From Burkholderiales bacterium (GTDB taxonomy: Bacteria; Pseudomonadota; Gammaproteobacteria; Burkholderiales; SG8-41): a stretch of DNA of 64,000 nt. The notes beneath the pieces are model-generated. The model was not told the origin of the DNA. It searched no databases and saw only the letters and a program-made list of their open reading frames with translations. How positions within the stretch are numbered: the stretch's first letter is position 1; every line of letters starts with the position of its first letter. Shown here piece by piece: positions 53,712 through 61,607 of the stretch. The stretch covers positions 1 to 64,000 of the forward strand of contig JADZGE010000018.1 in NCBI GenBank assembly GCA_020854035.1. Reading direction: 5' to 3'. The position numbers were made by a program, and so were the translations under genes.

Positions 53712-54377
53712 ATGGGAAAGCCACCTACTCTCCTTCGCAATCGCAATGGCCGGCGCATCGCCAGCCGCAAGAGCGCCGGCGGTGCAAGATTGAACGGCGG
53801 CAACGGCCGCGCGCACGGTGGCGGCGGCGCCAACGGTTCGCGCAACGGCCGGCACGTGATGATGGTCGCGAGCGTCTCCTCGCAGCAGGACGTGAAGAAC
53901 TACATCACGCCGCAGGGCTACGCGCGGTTGAAATCCGAGTTGACGCGCCTGCTCGACGTCGAGCGTCCCGAACTCGTGAAAGTCGTGGCGTGGGCCGCCT
54001 CGAACGGGGATCGCTCGGAGAACGGCGACTATCTCTACGGGAAGAAGCGGTTGCGCGAGATCGACCGCCGGATTCATTTCCTCACCAATCGGCTCGAGTT
54101 GGCGCAGGTGGTCGATCCGGCCTCTCGCGGCGAGTCGGACCTCGTTTACTTCGGCGCGACCGTCACCTACGCCTACGTGAACGGCGGGCGCGAAGAGCGC
54201 ACGATACAGATCGTGGGCGTGGACGAGGTCGATACCAAGCGCGGCCACGTGAGCTGGGTTTCGCCCATCGCGCGCGCCCTGCTCAAGAAGCGAAACGGCG
54301 ACGTCGCGACGCTTGCGACACCCGCCGGGGAGCAGGAAATCGAGATCGTGAAGGTCCGTTACCGGGCCCAGCCCTGA
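53712..54377 (+). CDS. greB: Transcription elongation factor GreB with a basic N-terminal extension
   Basis: GreB rescues backtracked RNA polymerase by stimulating RNA cleavage through the secondary channel. The core from about residue 62 (KNYITPQGYARLKSELTRLL) contains the coiled coil with the tip acids in NGDRSENGDYLYGKKRLREID, then the FKBP-like globular domain. The 221-residue chain is longer than the usual 160-190 because of about 60 N-terminal residues rich in Gly, Asn, Arg and Ser. An ATG at about residue 49 is an alternative start. Confidence 0.92.
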   Translation: MGKPPTLLRNRNGRRIASRKSAGGARLNGGNGRAHGGGGANGSRNGRHVMMVASVSSQQDVKNYITPQGYARLKSELTRLLDVERPELVKVVAWAASNGDRSENGDYLYGKKRLREIDRRIHFLTNRLELAQVVDPASRGESDLVYFGATVTYAYVNGGREERTIQIVGVDEVDTKRGHVSWVSPIARALLKKRNGDVATLATPAGEQEIEIVKVRYRAQP

Positions 54378-54382
54378 GGAAC

Positions 54383-54405
54383 GCTCCGGCCGTGGCGGCC
54401 GGAGC
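54383..54405 (+). terminator. Hairpin after greB, probable terminator
   Basis: GCTCCGGCCG and CGGCCGGAGC form a perfect 10-bp stem around TGG, 6 bp after the greB stop. The following bases are ATGTCTTT, a poor U-tract. The rest of the gap to 54595 holds nothing recognisable. Confidence 0.6.
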
Positions 54406-54594
54406 ATGTCTTTGGCGTCCAACGGGGGAACGACGGGAAGCTCCTCCGCGTTGCCCGAATCGCGGTGTATGCGGTATCCGGGCCCGAATTCACCCCACTC
54501 GAGGAATCTTCGGGCTCCGGGTCCAAAACCCCGGCATTGAAGTCACGCAAGCGGCCCGATAACATGGGTCGATGAACCGTTCCCGCGCCCGTCC

Positions 54595-55569
54595 GTGACC
54601 GTGTCGTTCTTCACCGCCGCGCTCTCGACGTGGCGCGCCGCGCATGTCGCGGTTCCGGAGATGCCCGCGGACACCGTGCCACTCGAGGCGGTGGTGAAGC
54701 TGAGCATCAAGGCCGTGCCCGATGCCCGCACCGCCGACACGCTCGGCGCGGAACGCGAGGGCACCGGCGTCGTCTTCGCCGAGCCGGGCCTGATACTCAC
54801 CATCGGTTACCTGTTGCTCGAGGCGGACTCGGTGCTCGTCGTCGCCGCAGACGGGCGCGTGTTCCCCGCCACGGTCGTCGGCTACGACCACGCGACCGGC
54901 TTCGGTCTCCTGCGCGCGGCGATCGACTGCCGCCCGCTCGAGGTCGGTTCGTCGAGCGCCGTGCGCGAGCTCGCGACCGTGCTCGTCGCCGCTCACGGCG
55001 GGGCCGGCGGCACCTCGCGCGCGTGCGTCGTCTCGCGCCGGCGGTTCACCGGCTGGTGGGAATACATGATCGACGGCGGTTTCTTCACCGCGCCGCCGCG
55101 CTTCGAGCACAGCGGCGCCGGGCTGCTCGACGCGGATGGCAGGCTCGTCGGCATCGGCTCCCTGTGGGTGAGCGATGCACTCGAGGCCGGCGCGGCCTTC
55201 CCCGGCAACATGTTCGTGCCGATCGATCTCCTGATGCCGCTCCTCGACGACATGCTCGCCATTGGCCACCGGCGCGGGCCGGCGCGTCCCTGGCTCGGGC
55301 TCTACTCCGAGGAGATTCAGGGCCATGTGGTCGTGACGCGCGTGCTGCCCGATTCGCCCGCGGCGCGGGCCGGTCTGAAGCGGGGCGACATCATCCTCGG
55401 CCTGGGCGGCGAGGCGATCGGGCGTCAGAGCGAGTTCTACCAGCGGCTGTGGGGATCCGGCGAGGCGGGATCCTCGATTTCGCTGCATGTGCTGCAGGAA
55501 AAGCTCGTCCGCAAGCTCAACGTGCGCACGGGCGACCGCATGGAATACCTGCGGCCGTGGCGGATCTGA
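54595..55569 (+). CDS. HtrA-like protein with degenerate catalytic triad and a PDZ domain
   Basis: A 324-residue protein. Residues about 30-220 follow the HtrA protease fold: EGTGVVFAEPGLILTIGYLLLEAD is where the His should lie in IVTNxHV, but it reads TIGYLL. The Asp position reads HATGFGLLRA instead of DLAVL. The Ser position is EHSGAGLLDADG, so serine is kept. A PDZ domain (PDSPAARAGLKRGDIILGLGGE) lies at about 255-300. With His and Asp gone it is unlikely to be a protease; a binding or chaperone role is possible. GTG start; no clear signal peptide. Confidence 0.72.
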   Translation: MTVSFFTAALSTWRAAHVAVPEMPADTVPLEAVVKLSIKAVPDARTADTLGAEREGTGVVFAEPGLILTIGYLLLEADSVLVVAADGRVFPATVVGYDHATGFGLLRAAIDCRPLEVGSSSAVRELATVLVAAHGGAGGTSRACVVSRRRFTGWWEYMIDGGFFTAPPRFEHSGAGLLDADGRLVGIGSLWVSDALEAGAAFPGNMFVPIDLLMPLLDDMLAIGHRRGPARPWLGLYSEEIQGHVVVTRVLPDSPAARAGLKRGDIILGLGGEAIGRQSEFYQRLWGSGEAGSSISLHVLQEKLVRKLNVRTGDRMEYLRPWRI

Positions 55570-55692
55570 TTCGGCGACGAACGACGGAGTAGTCCACCGC
55601 CCGGCCGGCGCGGCGGCGGAATCCCTCGAGACGCAGGACTTTGCCCGGCGCGATGCTGGCGAGGTCCGCCTCCGGCCCGGACCTCGCGGGCG

Positions 55693-57060
55693 TCACGGGT
55701 TCCGCTCGCGGGCCGCGACCGGCACGTGGTCATCCGGCGCTCCCGGCGGAATCGGCGGATGGGCCCGGAGGCTCCGGTGGAACGATTCGATCATCAGCCT
55801 TAGCGGCCGGCGCACCCAGCTCGCTTCCGTGCCCACGTCGGTCTCTTCCTTCGGGTCGCGCACGAGATTGAATATCCATGGCGTCTCGAGATGCCGCGTT
55901 CCCGTGTTGGGCTCCGTTTCCCACACAAGGTGCATCTTCCATTCGCGCCACTTCACCGCCCGCAGCTCCTGTTTGATGTAGAAGACGAAACCCTCCCGGC
56001 TCGATTTCTCCCGCCTGCCCTCCAGGAACTCGCGCTGGTCGATGCCGTCGACCGGGCGGTCCCGCGGGAGTTCGGCGCCGGCGATCGCCGCGAGCGTCGT
56101 GTAGAGATCGGTGACGTGCACGATCCCGTCGGACACGCGGCCAGGGGCAATGCGCCCGGGCCAGCGCGCGATGAACGGAACGCGCAGCGACCCCTCCATC
56201 GCGGTGTGGTAGGTGCCGGTCCACGGGCCGGCCGTGCCGCGCCACGGTCGCCGGAACTCGGGGCCGTTGTCGCTCGCGAAGATCACGAGCGTATCGGCCG
56301 CGACGCCGAGCGCATCGATCTCGTCGAGGATCTCTCCCACGCGGCAGTCCATCTCGACCATCGAGTCGGCGAAATCTCCCGCGCCGGTTCTGCCCTCGAA
56401 ATCGCGGTGGGGCAGCGTGGGGTAATGAAGCTGCGTGAACGGCAGGTAGAGAAAGTACGGCCTGCGGGCGCGACTCTGGCGCCGCAGGAAGTCGATCGAG
56501 CGCGCGACGAGCTCCCCGTCGATGCGGCGCCGCATCTCGAGGTCGTAGACGCCGACCTCGCGCACGGGCTCTCCGCGGCGCCCTTCCATGACGCACGGCA
56601 GCGGCACGATGGCCGGATCGTAGCCCGGCGTGGCGGTGAACATGCTCTCATTGGTCGTGCGCGGTATGCCGTACCATTCGTCGAAGCCGCGCTCGGTCGG
56701 GTAGCGGCCGGGCCGGTCGCCGAGGTGCCACTTGCCGTGGATCGCGGTGGCGTAGCCGCGTGCCGACAGGAGCTGCGCGAGCGTGATCTCCCAGGGGATG
56801 ATGCCTTGCGGCAGCCCGGCGGGAACCGATTGCAGCGCGCCGGTGCGGATCGGGTGGCGCCCGGTCATCAGCGCGGAGCGCGTGGGGACGCAATCGCTTT
56901 CCACGTTGAAATTGGTGAGGCGCAATCCCTGCGCCGCGAGCCGATCGATGCGCGGGGTGGGCGCCCCGCGCAGCGCGCCGCCGCCGTAGCAGCCCGGCTC
57001 GCCCCAGCCGAGATTGTCGGCGAGCAGGAGCACGATGTCCGGGCCGGTGCGGTTACTCAT
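55693..57060 (-). CDS. Sulfatase (arylsulfatase family)
   Basis: A 455-residue sulfatase. PDIVLLLADNLGWGEPGCYGGG holds the first metal Asp pair. DCVPTRSALMTGRHP near residue 60 is the CxPxR motif whose Cys becomes formylglycine. GKWHLGDRP near 110 and IFASDNGPE near 268 complete the site. No signal peptide, so it is likely cytosolic. ATG 57060; a start seven codons upstream is possible. It is divergent from a Bug gene, 47 bp between start codons. Confidence 0.92.
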   Translation of the reverse strand: MSNRTGPDIVLLLADNLGWGEPGCYGGGALRGAPTPRIDRLAAQGLRLTNFNVESDCVPTRSALMTGRHPIRTGALQSVPAGLPQGIIPWEITLAQLLSARGYATAIHGKWHLGDRPGRYPTERGFDEWYGIPRTTNESMFTATPGYDPAIVPLPCVMEGRRGEPVREVGVYDLEMRRRIDGELVARSIDFLRRQSRARRPYFLYLPFTQLHYPTLPHRDFEGRTGAGDFADSMVEMDCRVGEILDEIDALGVAADTLVIFASDNGPEFRRPWRGTAGPWTGTYHTAMEGSLRVPFIARWPGRIAPGRVSDGIVHVTDLYTTLAAIAGAELPRDRPVDGIDQREFLEGRREKSSREGFVFYIKQELRAVKWREWKMHLVWETEPNTGTRHLETPWIFNLVRDPKEETDVGTEASWVRRPLRLMIESFHRSLRAHPPIPPGAPDDHVPVAARERNP

Positions 57061-57107
57061 CTTGCTACGGTAAACTACCACGGACTTCGCGGAAAGTGGA
57101 GGCGGCG

Positions 57108-58064
57108 ATGCGGCGGCTGATGGTTGCGGTTCTGCTCTGCGTCCTGCCCCAGGCGAGCGACGCGCAGGGCTGGCCGGCGCGACCGATCCGGGTCCTGGTC
57201 GGTTTCGCGCCCGGCGGCAGCACCGATATCTCCGCCCGGCTCACGGGCGATGTCCTGTCGAAGGAATTCGGGCAGCCGGTGGTTGTCGAGAACCGGTCCG
57301 GCGGGGCGGGCAGCATCGCCGTAGAGACGATGCTCCGCGCTCCGCGCGACGGCTACACCATCGTCGTCGGCTCCGATTCCTCGTTCTACCAGCCGATACT
57401 GCGCCCGTCGCTTTCGTACCGGGCGGAACGCGACATCGCGGCGATCACGATACTCACCAACCAGCCGATCGTCATCGCGGTGCATCCGGCCCCGGGGTGG
57501 CAATCGATCGGGGAGCTGCTCAAGGCCGCGAAGGCGCGTCCGGGCGAGATCGCCTACGCGCTCTCCTCGGCGACCGGCACGCAGGCCGTCGCGGCCGGCG
57601 TCTTTTTCGCCATGGCGAAAGTGAAGCTCACGGGCATACCGTACAAGGGCGGCGGCCAGGCCGTCGTGGATCTGGTGAGCGGGCAGGTACCCGTCGCCGT
57701 GCTCGGCGTGGCTCCGCTCGTGCCGCAGGCGAAAGCCGGGCGGATAAGGCTCATCGCCGTCACGTCACGGCAGCGGGCCAAGGCGCTTCCCGACGTGCCG
57801 GCGCTCGCCGAAGTGGGCTTTCCGGACATGGACATGTCGCAGTGGTTCGGCGCGGTCGCCCCGGCCGGAACGCCGGGCGAGGTCGTGATGCGGCTCTCGG
57901 CGGGTTTCAACAAGGCGCTCTCGGACCCGGCGATCGCCCGCCGGCTCTTCGATCTCGGACTCGAAACCGTGGGCGGATCGCCGGAGGAGATGGCGCGTCG
58001 CATGGGCGTCGAAACCCGCATCTGGGCGAAAGCGGCGCGGGAAGCCGGCCTCGCCGAGAAGTGA
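57108..58064 (+). CDS. Bug/TctC-family periplasmic substrate-binding protein
   Basis: A 318-residue receptor with a short signal peptide (about 1-21). WPARPIRVLVGFAPGGSTDISAR, ENRSGGAGSIAVETM and GIPYKGGGQAVVDLVSG are present; the usual HVPYKG is GIPYKG. GTGGAGG precedes the ATG. It lies between two sulfatase genes, so its ligand may be a sulfate ester or its organic part. Confidence 0.92.
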   Translation: MRRLMVAVLLCVLPQASDAQGWPARPIRVLVGFAPGGSTDISARLTGDVLSKEFGQPVVVENRSGGAGSIAVETMLRAPRDGYTIVVGSDSSFYQPILRPSLSYRAERDIAAITILTNQPIVIAVHPAPGWQSIGELLKAAKARPGEIAYALSSATGTQAVAAGVFFAMAKVKLTGIPYKGGGQAVVDLVSGQVPVAVLGVAPLVPQAKAGRIRLIAVTSRQRAKALPDVPALAEVGFPDMDMSQWFGAVAPAGTPGEVVMRLSAGFNKALSDPAIARRLFDLGLETVGGSPEEMARRMGVETRIWAKAAREAGLAEK

Positions 58065-58081
58065 CTCCCGCCGGGGGCATC

Positions 58082-59626
58082 ATGCGCGCGAAACGTCCGA
58101 ATATCCTCCTTGTCACCTCCGACCAGCAGCGCGCCGACTGCGTGGGCTTCGAGAACCGGCATATCAGGACGCCGCACCTCGACGCCCTCGCGCGCGATGG
58201 CACGCGGTTCTCCGCCAACATCGCGCCGAACCTTGTGTGCCAGCCCTCCCGTGCCTCGATCCTGACGGGGCTCCTGCCGCTCACCCACGGTGTGTGGGAC
58301 AACGGCGTGGATCTCGATCCGGCGGTGGGTGAGCGCGGTTTCGCCGCGGCGCTCGCGGGCAGCGGTTACCGCACTGCATTCATCGGCAAGGCCCATTTCG
58401 CGACCAAGTCCACGTTCGCGCCGACCGGCACTCCCGAATGCATGCGGAGCCACGCGCGCTACGGGCCGCGCTGGACCGGCCCGTACATGGGTTTCGCCCA
58501 CGTGGAACTCGCCGCGCTCGGGCACCTGCACCGCACGCGCCCGCTCGAGCGCCCGCCGGTGGGGCACTACGAGCGCTGGCTCGTCGCGCGCGGTGAGGAC
58601 GAGGAGGCGCTCAAGCTGTGGGCGGAGGCGACGCGTCCCGGCAGCGGCGCCGCGCAGACCTGGTCCTCGGCCCTGCCCGTCGCCTGGCACAACAGCACCT
58701 GGATCGCCGATCGCGCGATCGCGTGGCTGCGCGAAGGGCGGGCCGCGGATGCCCCGTTCTGCCTGTGGGCGTCCTTTCCCGATCCGCACCATCCCTTCGA
58801 CTGCCCGGAGCCATGGAGCTCGCTCTACGATCCGCGGGACGTGCCGCTGCCCGCCGAGCGCAGGCGCGATCTCGAGCGCCGGCCGTGGTGGCACAAGGCG
58901 GTGCTGGAAAGCACGCCGCAACTCGCCGACCCGGTGATGCTCAGGTTTCGCGCGGAAGGCTCGCGCGTGCCGGACCAGAGCGATCGCCAGCTCGCCGAGA
59001 TGACCGCGAACTACTACGGCATGATCTCGCTGATCGATCACAACCTCGGGCGCATCCTCGCCGCGCTCGCCGATTGCGAACTCGCGGCCGACACGCTCGT
59101 GTTCTACACCACCGACCACGGCGAGCTGATGGGCAACCACGGCCTCTACCTCAAGCATCCGATACCGTACGAGGACCTGCTGCGCGTCGCGCTGGTCGCG
59201 CGCGGCCCGGGCGTCGCCGCCGGCGGCGTCGTCGCGCAACCCGTCTCGACGCTCGATCTCGCGCCGACCTTCTGCGACTACGCGGGCGTGCCGGCGCCGG
59301 TCGCGTTCCAGGGCCGCAGCCTGCGGGCGCTGCTCGCGGGCGGGGACGAGACGCGCGACGCCGCCTGGAGCGAGTGGCATGTCCACCCCTCGCGCTGCGG
59401 CGTGGGACTTCAGCTCCGCACGGTGCGAACCCGCACGCACAAATGCACTTTCGAGCTCGGTTCCGGCGCGGGCGAGCTCTACGACCTCGTCAACGATCCC
59501 GCCGAAATGGAAAATCGCTACGACGATCCCGCCTGCGCGAAGGTGCGCAGGGAACTCCACGACATGATGCGTGCCCGGCCCGGTGCCGTGCGCGCCGACC
59601 TCGCCGAGCCGGTAGGCATGGCGTGA
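58082..59626 (+). CDS. Sulfatase (alkaline phosphatase superfamily)
   Basis: A 514-residue sulfatase starting 17 bp after the Bug gene. RPNILLVTSDQQRADCVG holds the metal Asp pair, NLVCQPSRASILTG near residue 55 is the CxPSR formylglycine motif, FIGKAHF near 103 and YTTDHGELMGNHGLYLKHP near 345 complete the site. No signal peptide. It differs strongly from the divergent sulfatase (sizes 514 and 455), so they are not a recent duplication. Confidence 0.93.
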   Translation: MRAKRPNILLVTSDQQRADCVGFENRHIRTPHLDALARDGTRFSANIAPNLVCQPSRASILTGLLPLTHGVWDNGVDLDPAVGERGFAAALAGSGYRTAFIGKAHFATKSTFAPTGTPECMRSHARYGPRWTGPYMGFAHVELAALGHLHRTRPLERPPVGHYERWLVARGEDEEALKLWAEATRPGSGAAQTWSSALPVAWHNSTWIADRAIAWLREGRAADAPFCLWASFPDPHHPFDCPEPWSSLYDPRDVPLPAERRRDLERRPWWHKAVLESTPQLADPVMLRFRAEGSRVPDQSDRQLAEMTANYYGMISLIDHNLGRILAALADCELAADTLVFYTTDHGELMGNHGLYLKHPIPYEDLLRVALVARGPGVAAGGVVAQPVSTLDLAPTFCDYAGVPAPVAFQGRSLRALLAGGDETRDAAWSEWHVHPSRCGVGLQLRTVRTRTHKCTFELGSGAGELYDLVNDPAEMENRYDDPACAKVRRELHDMMRARPGAVRADLAEPVGMA

Positions 59627-59648
59627 TTCCGTACTCATCGTTGCTCCT

Positions 59649-60383
59649 GTGCGCGTAGCGCTTTTCGTCACCTGCCTCGTCGACCTCATGCGCCCGCGCA
59701 TCGGGTTCGCGGCGCTGCGCCTCCTCAGGGCCGCGGGGTGCGAGGTCGCCGTGCCGCGCACGCAGACCTGCTGCGGCCAGCCCGGCTACAACGCGGGAGA
59801 TCGTGCCGGGGCGCTCGCGCTGGCGCGGAAGGTGCTCGCCGAGTTCGAGTCCTTCGACTACGTCGTCGCGCCCTCGGGTTCCTGCGCCGGGATGATCCGG
59901 ACGCACTACCCCGATCTTTTCCGGGACGCCCCGCCGCAGGAGCGGGAGCGCGCGCGTGCCTTCTGCGCGCGGACCCGCGAGCTCACGGAGTTCCTGGTGA
60001 ACGTGGTGAAGCCGGGGAGCGTGCCCGGAACCTTCGCCGGCACCGCCACCTACCACGATTCCTGCTCGGGTCTGCGCGAGCTCGGCATCAAGGCTGAGCC
60101 GCGCGCGCTCCTCGGGCTCGTGCCGGGCCTGAAGCTCGTGGAGATGGCGGAGCCCGAGTCCTGCTGCGGATTCGGCGGGCTCTTTTCGGTGAAGTTCGGC
60201 GATATCGCGACGCACATCGCGGAACGCAAGTGCGCCGGCGTCGCCGCGAGCGGCGCGAACGTGCTGGTGCTGGGCGATCTCGGCTGCATGCTGCACCTCG
60301 AGGGCCGGCTGCGACGGCGCGGGGACACGGCGACTCGCGTGCTCCACGTCGCGGAAGTACTGGCCGGCCCTGGCGCCGGCTGA
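59649..60383 (+). CDS. CCG-domain protein, LutA/YkgE-like
   Basis: A 244-residue protein with a GTG start and two CCG motifs: TCCGQPGYN near residue 38 and ESCCGFGGLFS near 170, with further cysteines at APSGSCAGM and DSCSGLRELG. LutA/YkgE are subunits of lactate-oxidising iron-sulfur complexes normally encoded with LutB and LutC; neither is here. Standing 22 bp after the sulfatase it may serve a different dehydrogenase. Confidence 0.85.
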   Translation: MRVALFVTCLVDLMRPRIGFAALRLLRAAGCEVAVPRTQTCCGQPGYNAGDRAGALALARKVLAEFESFDYVVAPSGSCAGMIRTHYPDLFRDAPPQERERARAFCARTRELTEFLVNVVKPGSVPGTFAGTATYHDSCSGLRELGIKAEPRALLGLVPGLKLVEMAEPESCCGFGGLFSVKFGDIATHIAERKCAGVAASGANVLVLGDLGCMLHLEGRLRRRGDTATRVLHVAEVLAGPGAG

Positions 60384-60407
60384 ACGGCGCCCCTTATCCC
60401 ATTCCCC

Positions 60408-60430
60408 GGCACGCGCCGCCGGCGCGTGCC
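60408..60430. terminator. Perfect hairpin downstream of the CCG-protein gene
   Basis: GGCACGCGCC and GGCGCGTGCC pair around GCC, 25 bp after the stop. No U-tract; could aid termination or protect the mRNA end. Confidence 0.45.
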
Positions 60431-60605
60431 CCCGGGGCGCCACCCCGCCCGCTAAAGAGTTTTCCCGTAGCGCCGTATATCCACGCGGTGAGGGTGCGCG
60501 GCACTGCGCTGCGGCGTGGCTGCGCGGATGAAATCGATGCGGGTCGAGCCCCGCGCCGCGGCTGTGCCGCCGGCGTGTCGGGCCGGGCGAGAGCAGGGGA
60601 TCAGC

Positions 60606-61403
60606 ATGGCGGAGGCTGGCGCGTTCCATTTTCCGCGGCTGTTGGCGACGTTGTACGCCGGCGCCGTCTTGTCGGCCGGATTCACCGCGCGCGTGGCCGC
60701 GGCCGAACCCGGAACCGAGGCATTGCCCGCGGACAGCGTGTACGCGGTGGAAGCGAGGGACGCGCGCGGCAACATGCGTGCCGGATCGGCCGTCGCCATC
60801 GCCCGCGACACCCTGCTCACCAACTGTCACGTGACGCGCCAGGCGGCGTCGATACTGGTGACGCGTGGCGCGCAGGTCTGGCGCGCCGTGCTGCGTGCCG
60901 GCAGCGGCGAACTCGACCTGTGCGTGCTGGCCGCGCCGGTGGCGGCCGCCCGCGTTCCCCGGTTGCGCGAGGCGGCGACGCTCGTGCCCGGGGAGACGGT
61001 CCACGCCGCGGGCTACCCGGCCGGGCGCGCGATGCGCGTGCGCGCCGGCACGGTCCTGGCGCTGCATGGTCACGAGAACGCGAGCGTCATCCAGACATCG
61101 GCCGCGTTCGAATTCGGCGCGAGCGGCGGCGGGCTCTTCGACCGCCACGGCAACCTCGCCGGGATCCTCACCTTCAGGATGGTGGACGGGGAGGACGGCT
61201 ATTTCGCGCTGCCCACGGAGTGGATCACGCGCATCATCGCGCAGGGCGCGCTCGCTTCCGGCGCCCAGCCGGACGAGGTGACCGCGTTCTGGGAGCGCCC
61301 GCCCGCCGCGCTGCCGGCGTTTCTCGCGCGGATCGCCCACGATCCGAGCGGGCGGCGCGGCTCGGGGACGAGCGGTCCCCTGCGGGTCACGCCCGGGCGG
61401 TAA
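60606..61403 (+). CDS. Secreted trypsin-like serine protease
   Basis: A 265-residue protein with a signal peptide (about 1-32). The chymotrypsin-type triad is intact: LTNCHVT (His, near 77), GELDLCVL (Asp, near 102) and FGASGGGLFD (Ser, near 176). No PDZ domain. The ATG at 60606 begins the hydrophobic leader; the frame is open further upstream but without signal character. It contrasts with the HtrA-like gene at 54595, which has lost two of these residues. Confidence 0.82.
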   Translation: MAEAGAFHFPRLLATLYAGAVLSAGFTARVAAAEPGTEALPADSVYAVEARDARGNMRAGSAVAIARDTLLTNCHVTRQAASILVTRGAQVWRAVLRAGSGELDLCVLAAPVAAARVPRLREAATLVPGETVHAAGYPAGRAMRVRAGTVLALHGHENASVIQTSAAFEFGASGGGLFDRHGNLAGILTFRMVDGEDGYFALPTEWITRIIAQGALASGAQPDEVTAFWERPPAALPAFLARIAHDPSGRRGSGTSGPLRVTPGR

Positions 61404-61460
61404 CGGGAAATGCGCGCGCCCATGACGTTCGCACGCGGGCGGCGCGCGGGAGCGGCGTGC

Positions 61461-61536
61461 ACAAAGTCACGCGCTTCCGCTCGTGCCGTCGATCGCGCCG
61501 TTCGTCGCGCGGGCGCGCGAGAGCGGACAAAGTCAC
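61461..61536. repeat. Pair of 10-bp direct repeats upstream of pilY1
   Basis: ACAAAGTCAC occurs at 61461-61470 and 61527-61536, 66 bp apart, in the pilY1 leader region. The intergenic stretch 61404-61607 holds nothing else I can identify. Confidence 0.35.
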
Positions 61537-61607
61537 TCGCGCGCGGGACGCGGTCGCGCCACGATGCCGCCCTCGCATGACACAGCCACAAGGTTGAGGA
61601 ACGCCCC

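Noticed and set aside
54500-54540. tRNA-like GGGTCC...CCCCGG segment after greB
   Set aside because: No acceptor stem, T-loop or anticodon arm can be formed around it.
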